Positions 1 to 5,910 of a DNA stretch of 5,910 nt are shown one piece after another; within the stretch, counting starts at the first letter, position 1; every line of letters begins with the position of its first letter. Source of the DNA: Kiritimatiellia bacterium (lineage in GTDB: Bacteria > Verrucomicrobiota > Kiritimatiellia > RFP12 > UBA1067); NCBI GenBank assembly GCA_017430155.1, contig JAFRNO010000048.1, forward strand, positions 1 to 5,910, given 5' to 3'. Under the pieces are notes generated by a model, which was given only the letters and a program-made list of their open reading frames with translations, was not told the DNA's origin and did no database searches. The position numbers and the translations under genes are program-made.

Positions 1-2289
1 ACCGAACTGGTCGGCACGATGCCCGCCGGGGAGAGGTCCTTCACCTTCGGCAGCGGCTATCTGCACTTCAACTCGGAGGCGATCAAGAATGCGGTCAATG
101 CCGGACAGCTTACCGTGGAGATCGTCACGAAGGAAACGGGATCGTTTCAGGGCAACGGGGGATTCGTCGCCTTCGGGAAGGCGACGCGAGGTTTCTGGTT
201 CTACCAGGGACAAGGCGCTTTCATTTCGACCTACTCCTACCACGCCGCAGTCTCCGGAGAATACAAAAACTATGCTTTGAGCGCTCACAATGTCACGACG
301 TTTTCGTTTCTCTTGTCATCCGGCGTGGAAGATTCCACGCTTGGCGTCGACGGAGCCTCCCCGTACGCCTGGGCAAAGATATACCGCTACGCAACGGACA
401 TGACCGATACCGACTGCTACCTTGGCACCATTGCGGGAAACTGGCTGAATACGAAGGCGAAGGCGCATGTGTTCTCCATCCGGGTTTATTCCCGCAAGCT
501 CTCGACGGCGGAAGTCACGGCGAACGGCGCGGTCGACCGGCTCCGCTTTGGCGCAAGCCCCGCCACCGGCGACGACGCGCTGTTCCAACCGTCTGATGCG
601 GGCGAGACGGCGCGGAGCTACGTGCAGGACGGCCTCCTTGCGCAGTGGGACGGTATCGAGAATGCCGGCTGGGGCGTCCATGACGCGTCCGCCGCCAAGC
701 CGGTCGAGCTGGTTTCCGGCCTCGCGACGGAACTGACGGGCACGATGGCGGCCGACGACATTTCGTTCAACCTCGGCTCCGGGTACCTGAAGTTCAAGTC
801 GGCGGCGATCATGGCGGCGATCAATTCGGGGGCGGCAACCATTGAGATCGTGACCAGCAAGAACGGGGCGTACAAGCACAACGGCGGATTTTTCGCCTTT
901 GGCGAGGCAACGCGCGGCTTCTGGCTCTACCAGCAGAACGAGGCGTTCTGCAACGCCTGCTCCTACCACGGCGACAATTCGCAGTACACGGTGTTCCGCC
1001 ACAACCTGGACGGGACGAACACGCTTTCGTTCGCGTTGTCCGGCGCAACGACGAACCGATGGTACCTGAGCGGCGTGGCCGCCGGTTCGATCAGCCGGTA
1101 TGGCACCGACGTCGCCGAGGACGCCGACTGCTACATCGGAATGCTGGCGAGCTACAACGCGATGCCGGTGGCCAAGGTGTTCTCCATCCGCATCTACCGC
1201 AGGACGCTGACTCCGGCCGAGATCGCGAAGAACGCCGCCATCGACCGCCGCCGGTTCTCCGGGCGTGGCGTGGCCGGCGCGGCCAGCTACGTGCGCAGCG
1301 GCCTGATCGCCCAGTGGGACGGCGCCGAGAACAGGGGATTCGGGTTGCATGACATATCGTCCGTCCATCCGCTGGAACTGGGCTCCGGCTACGAGACGTC
1401 GCTGACCAACACCGTGCCTGCCGACGGCAAGGCGTTCATCCTCGGCTCCGGGTACCTAAAGTTCCATTCGCAGGAGATCATCGACGCGCTGAACGCGGGC
1501 CATGCGACGGTGGAGCTGGTCATCGCGAAGAACGGCGATGCGGCCTATGTGCGGAACGGCGGGTTCGTCGCCTTCGGAAACCAGACCCGCGCCTTTTGGC
1601 TCTACCAGCAGGGCACTTGGCTGCTGCGATCCGTTTCCTACCATGCCCCCACGTCGGGGAATCAGGCGGACGGCGTCTTCAAGGAAATCAATTTCGAAGC
1701 CGAGGGAACGAACTCGCTCTCGTTCCTGTTGTCTAACGCGGCCAGTTCCTCCTACACGACCAACGGCGTCTACGCCGGCACCCTCCCTCGTGCGAACACC
1801 GACACGCAAAACGACGACTGCTTCATCGGACTGCTCGCGAACTACAACACGATGCCGAGGGCGAAGGTGTTTTCCATCCGCGTCTACGACCGGGTGCTGA
1901 CCGGCGCGGAACTGGAGAACAACCAGATCGCCGACCGCCTGCGCTTCAACCTCCACGACTGGACGTCCGCCTCCGCGCCGTCGGCCGGCGCGAACGCGCG
2001 CGTCGCGGGCGAGGCCGTGACGGCGGACGGCTCGTTCGACCTTGCTTTGCTCGCTTTGGAGAACGGCGGGACGGTGAACATTCCGGCGGACCAGACCGTG
2101 GGCACGCACGTGCTGTTGACGAACGGCGTTGCGGTGGCGCGTGGCGGCTACACGGGATCCGGCAACCGTGGGACGCGGGTGGACTGGCTCACGGGGCCGG
2201 GGCTGCTCCGCGTGGCCGGCGGTCTGGGAGAGCCCATCCCCGCCGAGTCGGACTTCCCGGTACGCGGCGTCACGGTCATAATCCGGTGA
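1..2289 (+). CDS. Multi-module LamG/concanavalin A-like surface protein, 5'-truncated
   Basis: Probably an extracellular or cell-surface protein whose modules bind glycans or other ligands. The frame is open from base 1. The first ATG (nt 19) is not a credible start: the residues around it (TELVGTM) align with the interior of the next module (TELTGTM near nt 730), so the true start lies upstream. Three modules are visible: nt 1-549 (partial), 616-1257 and 1285-1947. Complete modules open with a YVxxGLxAQWDG motif and continue through GSGYLxF, GGFxAFG-x3-TRxFWxYQ and an xDC[YF]xG motif with an invariant Cys. They close with KVFSIRxYxRxLTxAE and DRxRF, the last beta strands typical of LamG-type jelly rolls. 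After nt 1950 comes a roughly 110-residue tail, rich in Gly and Val, ending at GVTVIIR. I see no LPXTG, PEP-CTERM or autotransporter barrel, so the anchoring mode is unknown. Any signal peptide lies outside the window. The LamG-like assignment is fairly secure; the ligand is unknown. Confidence 0.85.
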   Translation, partial: TELVGTMPAGERSFTFGSGYLHFNSEAIKNAVNAGQLTVEIVTKETGSFQGNGGFVAFGKATRGFWFYQGQGAFISTYSYHAAVSGEYKNYALSAHNVTTFSFLLSSGVEDSTLGVDGASPYAWAKIYRYATDMTDTDCYLGTIAGNWLNTKAKAHVFSIRVYSRKLSTAEVTANGAVDRLRFGASPATGDDALFQPSDAGETARSYVQDGLLAQWDGIENAGWGVHDASAAKPVELVSGLATELTGTMAADDISFNLGSGYLKFKSAAIMAAINSGAATIEIVTSKNGAYKHNGGFFAFGEATRGFWLYQQNEAFCNACSYHGDNSQYTVFRHNLDGTNTLSFALSGATTNRWYLSGVAAGSISRYGTDVAEDADCYIGMLASYNAMPVAKVFSIRIYRRTLTPAEIAKNAAIDRRRFSGRGVAGAASYVRSGLIAQWDGAENRGFGLHDISSVHPLELGSGYETSLTNTVPADGKAFILGSGYLKFHSQEIIDALNAGHATVELVIAKNGDAAYVRNGGFVAFGNQTRAFWLYQQGTWLLRSVSYHAPTSGNQADGVFKEINFEAEGTNSLSFLLSNAASSSYTTNGVYAGTLPRANTDTQNDDCFIGLLANYNTMPRAKVFSIRVYDRVLTGAELENNQIADRLRFNLHDWTSASAPSAGANARVAGEAVTADGSFDLALLALENGGTVNIPADQTVGTHVLLTNGVAVARGGYTGSGNRGTRVDWLTGPGLLRVAGGLGEPIPAESDFPVRGVTVIIR
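616..1947 (+). repeat. Two complete tandem LamG-like modules (616-1257 and 1285-1947)
   Basis: These are coding repeats of 214 and 221 codons, joined by a 9-codon Gly/Ala-rich linker. A third, 5'-incomplete copy occupies nt 1-549. Similarity is visible in DNA as well as protein: nt 771-788 and 1440-1457 match over 18 bases, and the stretches encoding AKVFSIR near nt 1171 and 1861 are nearly the same. The copies therefore arose by intragenic duplication and have since diverged. Confidence 0.8.
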
Positions 2290-2370
2290 GAAAACCTTCG
2301 TTGCAGACGGCGTGTGACGAAAGCCCCGTTTCGGACGTTAATGTGTAAGCAACAGCGCGCGAGGGAGAAC

Positions 2371-2376
2371 GGAGAT
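2371..2376 (+). promoter_or_regulatory. Ribosome binding site deciding the phosphoesterase start
   Basis: GGAGAT ends six bases before the ATG at 2383. No comparable purine run precedes the alternative in-frame ATG at 2314, so this site supports the shorter 194-residue protein. Confidence 0.65.
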
Positions 2377-2382
2377 ACTTGC

Positions 2383-2967
2383 ATGACATACTTCACGTCA
2401 GACCAGCATTTCGGGCACTTCAACATCATCCGGCTCTGCCAACGGCCGTTCGGGTCGCTGGAGGAGATGGACGCGGTTCTGCTCGAACGGTGGAACGCGA
2501 AGGTCAAACCCGCCGACGAGGTCTATGTCCTCGGTGACCTGTTCTTCCGGTGCGCGGATCCTGAACCGATCCTGAAGGTCCTCGCCGGGCGAAAGCATTT
2601 GATCCTGGGAAACCACGACCATACCTGGACGAAGCGCGTGCGGCTCGGGGATTATTTCGAGAGCGTCCAGACGCTGAAGGAAGTTGAAATCGACGGGCGT
2701 ATCCTGACGCTCTGCCACTACCCGATGCTCAGCTATCCGCAGGCGCGGCGCGGGTTCATGGTCTACGGGCACATCCACAACAGCGTGCATGACGACTACT
2801 GGCCTCTCATCGCGCGACGTTCGAGGATGTTCAACGCCGGGGTGGACGTGAACAACTTCGAGCCCGTCGGCTTTGACGAGCTTGTCGAAAACAACCGCCG
2901 ATTCATCGAGCGGCACCAGGCCGATGCCAAGGCCGATCCGTTGTCGCTTCTCTGCATCGAGGCGTGA
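2383..2967 (+). CDS. Calcineurin-like metallophosphoesterase family protein
   Basis: Predicted cytosolic dinuclear-metal phosphoesterase of 194 residues. The classical motif set is complete and in order: D7-x-H9 (within TSDQHFGH), G51-D52, G76-NHD79, H112 in CHYP, and G129-HIH132. A C-terminal NAGVDVNNFEPVGFDEL block (151-167) is typical of small stand-alone members whose N-terminus reads like YFTSDxHFGHxNII. There is no signal peptide or membrane segment. An in-frame ATG exists at nt 2314, but the start at 2383 is preferred. It has a GGAG at 2371-2374 at good spacing, and the protein then begins directly with the first beta strand and DxH motif. The substrate cannot be read from sequence; members of this superfamily cleave phosphomonoesters, phosphodiesters or nucleotides. 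The gene lies 12 nt upstream of the acetyltransferase, suggesting one transcript. Confidence 0.9.
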   Translation: MTYFTSDQHFGHFNIIRLCQRPFGSLEEMDAVLLERWNAKVKPADEVYVLGDLFFRCADPEPILKVLAGRKHLILGNHDHTWTKRVRLGDYFESVQTLKEVEIDGRILTLCHYPMLSYPQARRGFMVYGHIHNSVHDDYWPLIARRSRMFNAGVDVNNFEPVGFDELVENNRRFIERHQADAKADPLSLLCIEA

Positions 2968-2974
2968 AAAGGAG
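2967..2974 (+). promoter_or_regulatory. Ribosome binding site for the GTG-started acetyltransferase
   Basis: A strong AAAAGGAG overlaps the last base of the phosphoesterase stop codon (2965-2967) and lies five bases before the GTG at 2980. It decides the non-ATG start and supports translational linkage of the two genes. Confidence 0.7.
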
Positions 2975-2979
2975 AAATC

Positions 2980-3519
2980 GTGGAAATCGGAAAAACGACG
3001 GAAAACGACGTGCCGACGATCATGCGGATTTACGAGACGGCGCGCAGGTTCATGGCTGAACACGGCAACCCGAACCAGTGGGGACCGACGAACTGGCCGC
3101 CGGAGCGCCTCATACGCTCAGACATCGCGTCAGGAGAGAGTTATGTCTGCCGCACCGGAGGGAGGATCGTCGGAACGTTCTGCTTCCGCATGGGCGCGGA
3201 CGCCGAACCGGCCTATCGCGCAATTGAACAGGGCTCCTGGCGCGACCCGAGTCCATACGGCGTGGTGCATCGGCTGGCCAGCGACGGCAGCGTCAGGGGC
3301 GTTGGACGCGCCTGCATCGAATGGGCGTTCGCGCAATGCGGGCATCTCCGTATCGACACGCACCCCGACAACACGGTGATGCAGGATCTCCTGGCGAAGA
3401 CCGGCTTCACGCGGTGCGGCGTCATCCATGTCGTCGAGGACGACAATCCGCGCTTTGCCTACGAGCGCGTGGCCGCAGCGGGCGAGTCGATAGGCGCTCG
3501 TCCCACGACCTTTGTCTGA
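2980..3519 (+). CDS. GNAT family N-acetyltransferase
   Basis: Predicted cytosolic acetyl-CoA-dependent N-acyltransferase of 179 residues; the acceptor is unknown. The N-terminal strand (EIGKTTENDVPTIMRIYETA) is a usual GNAT beginning. The acetyl-CoA pyrophosphate-binding region is represented by SVRGVGRACIEWAF (104-117), preceded by the VVHRLASDG strand (95-103). It is followed by LRIDTHPDNTVMQ (123-135) and LLAKTGFTRCGVIHV (137-151), the motif B region. An NPNQW segment (30-34) matches a subfamily often seen in Firmicutes and Bacteroidetes. The start is GTG at 2980, chosen because AAAAGGAG at 2967-2974 sits five bases upstream and the first beta strand would be lost from the next ATG (3022). 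The last residues (ARPTTFV) lie beyond the conserved fold. The final codon and the TGA fall inside a degenerate copy of the downstream heptad repeat, so the C-terminus may have been remodelled by that array. Confidence 0.88.
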   Translation: MEIGKTTENDVPTIMRIYETARRFMAEHGNPNQWGPTNWPPERLIRSDIASGESYVCRTGGRIVGTFCFRMGADAEPAYRAIEQGSWRDPSPYGVVHRLASDGSVRGVGRACIEWAFAQCGHLRIDTHPDNTVMQDLLAKTGFTRCGVIHVVEDDNPRFAYERVAAAGESIGARPTTFV

Positions 3520-3624
3520 TGTCCTTTGTCCTCTGTCCTCTGTCCTCTGCCCTCTGTCCTTTGTCTTCTGTCCTAGGACAGAGGACACAGGACAGAGGAC
3601 AAAGGATTTAGGACTTTGGACATA
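3513..3624 (+). repeat. Inverted array of sixteen 7-bp repeats (TGTCCTN then GGACANA)
   Basis: From 3513 to 3575 there are nine consecutive heptads on the TGTCCTN pattern. The first (3513-3519) is degenerate and contains the acetyltransferase stop codon. From 3576 to 3624 there are seven heptads on the GGACANA pattern, the reverse complement, with the last three diverged. The 7-bp period is kept across the flip. At the junction TGTCCTAGGACA (3569-3580) is a perfect palindrome. Pairing position by position outward from its centre (between 3574 and 3575) gives an imperfect duplex reaching about 3525 and 3625. It is nearly continuous for the inner 25 pairs (one true mismatch and one G-U), then interrupted by mismatches. 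Possible roles are a long RNA hairpin that stops or insulates transcription, a DNA cruciform, or a dispersed repeat. No U-tract follows the right arm, so a standard intrinsic terminator is not shown. Confidence 0.9.
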
Positions 3625-3642
3625 GCGTTGGCGATTTTGCAG

Positions 3643-3672
3643 TTGCTTCTCTCAAATGAGTTTTGATAGAAT
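3643..3672 (+). promoter_or_regulatory. Candidate sigma-70-type promoter for the ATPase gene
   Basis: TTGCTT (3643-3648) and TAGAAT (3667-3672) are separated by 18 bases. The -10 box is preceded by TG at 3664-3665, giving an extended -10. A short dyad, CTCA-AA-TGAG (3651-3660), lies between the boxes and could be an operator. The segment is much more AT-rich than the surrounding genes. The predicted start near 3679 would give a leader of roughly 85 nt. This rests on motif match only. Confidence 0.4.
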
Positions 3673-3683
3673 ACTGCCGCAAA

Positions 3684-3732
3684 AGAATCTCCAGATTCTA
3701 AATTCTGGTTAAAACGAGAATCCGGAGGTTCT
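3684..3732 (+). promoter_or_regulatory. Leader region with overlapping AGAAT/ATTCT dyads
   Basis: AGAATCT (3684-3690) pairs with AGATTCT (3693-3699). CCAGA (3691-3695) can instead pair with TCTGG (3704-3708). AGAA plus CC (3717-3723, one bulged T) can pair with GGTTCT (3727-3732). The alternatives overlap, so they may be operator half-sites or a folding leader RNA. No known riboswitch class was recognised. Confidence 0.3.
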
Positions 3733-3762
3733 TTTCTTGACTTGAAGGAGTAAGGCGAACCT

Positions 3763-4968
3763 ATGACAGACGAGGACATAGAAAGGATTTATCGGATATC
3801 TGCCGACAAGATATCCGAGACATCGCTTGCGCTCAAGCGTTATGCCTATGACGCCATTGATTGGGACTGCCGTTTGATCGGCCTTCGCGGTGCGCGTGGT
3901 GTCGGCAAAACAACGCTTCTGCTTCAGAAGATTCTCGAGAGCGGAGTGGAGCGGGATACGTCGCTTTATTTGTCGCTCGACAACGTGTGGCTAGATGTAA
4001 AGGAAATATATCTTTTGGCCGAACACCATGTTCAGCACGGCGGAACACGGCTTGTGCTGGACGAAGTTCACTATGTCAAGGATTGGCAGCGAATCATCAA
4101 GAATCTCTATGATGACTTTTCGGGACTCAGGATTGCCTACACGGGATCGTCGTTGCTTCGCCTGAAGGCGAGGCAGGGGGATCTTTCGCGCCGCCAGGTC
4201 GGATATGAATTGCCGGGGTTGTCGTTTCGCGAGTTTCTGAAGTTCGAGGGCGTAATGGACAGAGGCCCGATCCCGCTGGGCGACATCCTGTCCGGACATT
4301 TGGAGATCGCGCGGGAAATCACCAGGAAGGTCAAGATCCTTCCGCTGTTTGAACGCTACTTCAGATTCGGGTATTATCCGTTCTTTCGCGAGGGCGTCGC
4401 CAAATATGAAGAACGGATCCGCCAAGTGGTAAATCAGACGCTTGACAGCGACTGGCCGAGCGTTGAGGACATTACGACGGAAACCATCCGCAAGGCCCGC
4501 AAGATGTTGCGCATCCTCGCCGCACTTCCGCCGCAGACGCCGAAAATGAACAGGCTATATGCCGAGCTTGATACCGAGCGGCAGCATGGCCTGAAAATTC
4601 TTTATGCGCTTGAACGCGCGGGGTTGCTCAATCTACTCGCGTCCGACTTTGACGCGCTCGACAACTTGTCGTCGCCCGAGAAAATCTATTGCGAGAACAC
4701 GAATCTGATGTACGCGCTCACGTCGGATGCCGACATCGGCACGGCGCGGGAAACGTTCTTCGCGAATCAGGTGTCGAACGGACACGTCCTCACGTATCCG
4801 AAGAAAGGAGATTTTCTGGTGGACGGCCGCTGGCTGTTTGAAATCGGCGGCAAGGGGAAGGGCTTCGCCCAGATAAAGGACATGCCCGACAGCTATGTTG
4901 TCAATGACGGCGTGGAGGTGGGCATCGGCAACAAGATCCCTCTCTGGCTTTTCGGATTTATGTATTGA
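3763..4968 (+). CDS. AAA+ ATPase with DUF4143-type C-terminal domain
   Basis: Predicted P-loop ATPase of 401 residues, probably cytosolic; the biological role of this widespread family is poorly defined. Walker A is GARGVGKT (43-50). Walker B is LVLDEVHYV (97-105), with D100 and E101. A sensor-1-like strand AYTGSS (125-130) follows, then SRRQVGYELPGLSFREFL (142-159), the segment with conserved Arg that marks this family. Residues about 190-300 fit the helical linker of the family. The C-terminal part resembles a degenerate PD-(D/E)XK fold: E330 in GTARETFFANQ, D350 in KKGDFLVDG, and E360-IGG-K364. It ends GNKIPLWLFGFMY, typical of a subfamily common in Bacteroidetes. Start: ATG at 3763 with AAGGAG at 3745-3750, a rather long 12-base spacer. 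Codons use more A/T at third positions (ATA, TTG, GAT, CGT) than neighbouring genes, hinting at acquisition by transfer. No toxin, antitoxin or other partner is adjacent. Confidence 0.88.
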   Translation: MTDEDIERIYRISADKISETSLALKRYAYDAIDWDCRLIGLRGARGVGKTTLLLQKILESGVERDTSLYLSLDNVWLDVKEIYLLAEHHVQHGGTRLVLDEVHYVKDWQRIIKNLYDDFSGLRIAYTGSSLLRLKARQGDLSRRQVGYELPGLSFREFLKFEGVMDRGPIPLGDILSGHLEIAREITRKVKILPLFERYFRFGYYPFFREGVAKYEERIRQVVNQTLDSDWPSVEDITTETIRKARKMLRILAALPPQTPKMNRLYAELDTERQHGLKILYALERAGLLNLLASDFDALDNLSSPEKIYCENTNLMYALTSDADIGTARETFFANQVSNGHVLTYPKKGDFLVDGRWLFEIGGKGKGFAQIKDMPDSYVVNDGVEVGIGNKIPLWLFGFMY

Positions 4969-5004
4969 TCCAGGCGGCTGGCGGCAATGCGTAAGCCATC
5001 TTCC

Positions 5005-5010
5005 AAGGAG
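5005..5010 (+). promoter_or_regulatory. Ribosome binding site of the secreted protein gene
   Basis: AAGGAG lies eight bases before the ATG at 5019 and fixes that start, which is followed at once by a signal peptide. The 50-base gap after the ATPase stop shows no convincing promoter, so read-through from the ATPase transcript is possible. Confidence 0.65.
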
Positions 5011-5018
5011 ACAATTCG

Positions 5019-5910
5019 ATGAAAAAACAGTTGGTTCTCGCAATGGCTGCAGTTCTGGCATGTGCCAGTCTGGTCCCTGCACAGGACGCGCCCTCGGGCT
5101 CGAAAGCAACGAAAGGGGGTGGCTTCTACAACTATGGAATGCTGCTTGGCGTGCCGCCTTTCATAGAGGACGTGGAGACCCTCAGCCGTGATGCCAAGGA
5201 GCTGTTCCGTGACGGCATCATCGATTCCGTGGCGTTGAGTTGCCCCATTGTGCCGAGGGGCGATCCCCCGACAAACAAGGCGGACGCTTTCGCGGAGATG
5301 TTCCGCGCGCTCCGAAAACGCCTGGAGGGAAGCGGCATCCCGACGGGCATCCTGCTCTACGCGACGATGGGGCACGGAGGGTCCAGCACCATGCCTTCCC
5401 CATTCCAAAAAATCATCCTGGGGCGCAATGGAAAGGTAAGTGCCTTCTTTTGTCCCGAAGACGAGAAGTTCTGCGAATACATCGGGCAGAACATCCGCAA
5501 ACTGGGACAGGAGAAGCCTGTCTTCTTCATCGTGGACGACGACGCGCGCCTGCTGACCCTCCGCCAGGGGTGCTTCTGCCCTCTGCATGTCGACCGTTTC
5601 AACCGCCTCCATTCCACCACGTATTCGTCCGAGGAGCTCCGCAAACTCGTGTTCAAGGACACCGCGCTCGCGCACCAGTACGACGACCTGCTGCGGCAGA
5701 CGATGGAGAACTACTTCCGCGGCGTGCGCAAGGCAATTGACGACATCTCTCCCGACATCCATTGCGGCTTGTTCGCCTGCGTGCAGGAGGCGCGGCACAG
5801 CGGCAGGTTCGCGGAAATCCTGGCTGGGAAGACGGGCCATCCGATGGTGCGCATCAACAACGGCCGCTATCTCTCGGACAGGCAACGGGACGTCCCCGCG
5901 TGGCTCCGCA
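5019..5910 (+). CDS. Secreted protein, possible glycoside-hydrolase-like TIM barrel, 3'-truncated
   Basis: The frame is open from ATG 5019 to the window edge (297 codons, no stop), so the C-terminus is missing. A signal peptide is clear: MKKQ, a hydrophobic stretch to about residue 19, then VPA before Q22, suiting signal peptidase I. C15 in VLAC is a weaker lipobox alternative because Leu at -2 is unusual. The mature part alternates strand-like and helix-like segments: YNYGMLLGVP, IIDSVALSCPIVP, GIPTGILLYATMG, FCPEDEKFCEYIGQNIRKLGQEKPVFFIVDDDARL (about 144-178), GCFCPLHVDRFN (184-195) and DIHCGLFACVQEA. The pattern of an Asp cluster at the end of a strand (D173-D175), followed by CxC and a helix, resembles uncharacterised secreted TIM-barrel hydrolases of Lentisphaerota and Verrucomicrobiota. 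The enzymatic assignment is inference from this pattern. The substrate is unknown, and the truncation hides any second catalytic acid. Location would be periplasmic or extracellular. Confidence 0.8.
   Translation, partial: MKKQLVLAMAAVLACASLVPAQDAPSGSKATKGGGFYNYGMLLGVPPFIEDVETLSRDAKELFRDGIIDSVALSCPIVPRGDPPTNKADAFAEMFRALRKRLEGSGIPTGILLYATMGHGGSSTMPSPFQKIILGRNGKVSAFFCPEDEKFCEYIGQNIRKLGQEKPVFFIVDDDARLLTLRQGCFCPLHVDRFNRLHSTTYSSEELRKLVFKDTALAHQYDDLLRQTMENYFRGVRKAIDDISPDIHCGLFACVQEARHSGRFAEILAGKTGHPMVRINNGRYLSDRQRDVPAWLR

Noticed and set aside
316..1368. Long minus-strand open frame (350 codons) opposite the LamG-like gene
   Set aside because: Its composition is the Arg/Val/Ala-rich pattern expected from the antisense of GC-rich codons. 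The plus strand shows repeated, conserved modules across the same bases.
2318..2333. CGAAA/TTTCG hairpin after the LamG-like gene as a terminator
   Set aside because: Only a five-pair stem with no T-run after it; too weak to call.
2314..2382. Upstream ATG extending the phosphoesterase by 23 residues
   Set aside because: It lacks a ribosome binding site and would add a basic, non-conserved stretch before the first beta strand.
3130..3588. Minus-strand open frame (152 codons) across the heptad array and the acetyltransferase
   Set aside because: Its N-terminal part is only the translated repeat (DRGQRTE-like) and the rest is antisense to the conserved acetyltransferase.
3513..3624. Heptad array as a CRISPR array
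   Set aside because: The units are 7 bp with no spacers, the orientation flips midway, and no cas gene is present.
4969..5018. Promoter or terminator between the ATPase and the secreted protein gene
   Set aside because: Only a short GC-rich stretch and the ribosome binding site are visible; no -10/-35 pair or stem with a T-run.
4893..5885. Minus-strand open frame (330 codons) opposite the ATPase end and the secreted protein gene
   Set aside because: The plus strand has a ribosome binding site, a signal peptide and a fully open frame from 5019 to the edge. The minus-strand frame has no recognisable motifs and overlaps the 3' end of the ATPase.

Overview
The window is a gene-dense, high-GC bacterial segment. 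Every gene I can support lies on the plus strand, and both the first and last genes run off the window. The first gene is a large protein of repeated concanavalin/LamG-like modules. The last encodes a secreted protein that looks like a carbohydrate-active TIM-barrel enzyme. Together with the general style of the proteins, this suggests a gut or anaerobic member of the PVC group, such as Kiritimatiellota or Lentisphaerota. That assignment is an inference from protein style; no rRNA or marker gene is present to confirm it.

Layout. (1) 1-2289: 3' part of a giant surface-type protein with three LamG-like modules in tandem and a short C-terminal tail. (2) 2383-2967: a small calcineurin-like metallophosphoesterase with its full metal-binding motif set. 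(3) 2980-3519: a GNAT N-acetyltransferase with a GTG start, 12 nt downstream and probably co-transcribed. (4) 3513-3624: sixteen in-register 7-bp repeats whose orientation flips in the middle, giving an imperfect inverted repeat of about 100 nt with a perfect 12-bp palindrome at its centre. The array carries the stop codon of the acetyltransferase. (5) 3625-3762: a leader with a plausible extended -10 promoter and several AGAAT/ATTCT dyads. (6) 3763-4968: an AAA+ ATPase with a DUF4143-type C-terminal nuclease-like domain, visibly more AT-rich than its neighbours. (7) 5019-5910: start of a secreted, possibly glycoside-hydrolase-like protein, open to the window end.

The genes do not form one obvious pathway. 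The phosphoesterase and acetyltransferase look like a two-gene housekeeping or accessory operon. The ATPase looks like an independently transcribed accessory gene. The two flanking genes fit an extracellular glycan-binding and glycan-processing lifestyle. The least explained element is the inverted heptad array between the acetyltransferase and the ATPase.
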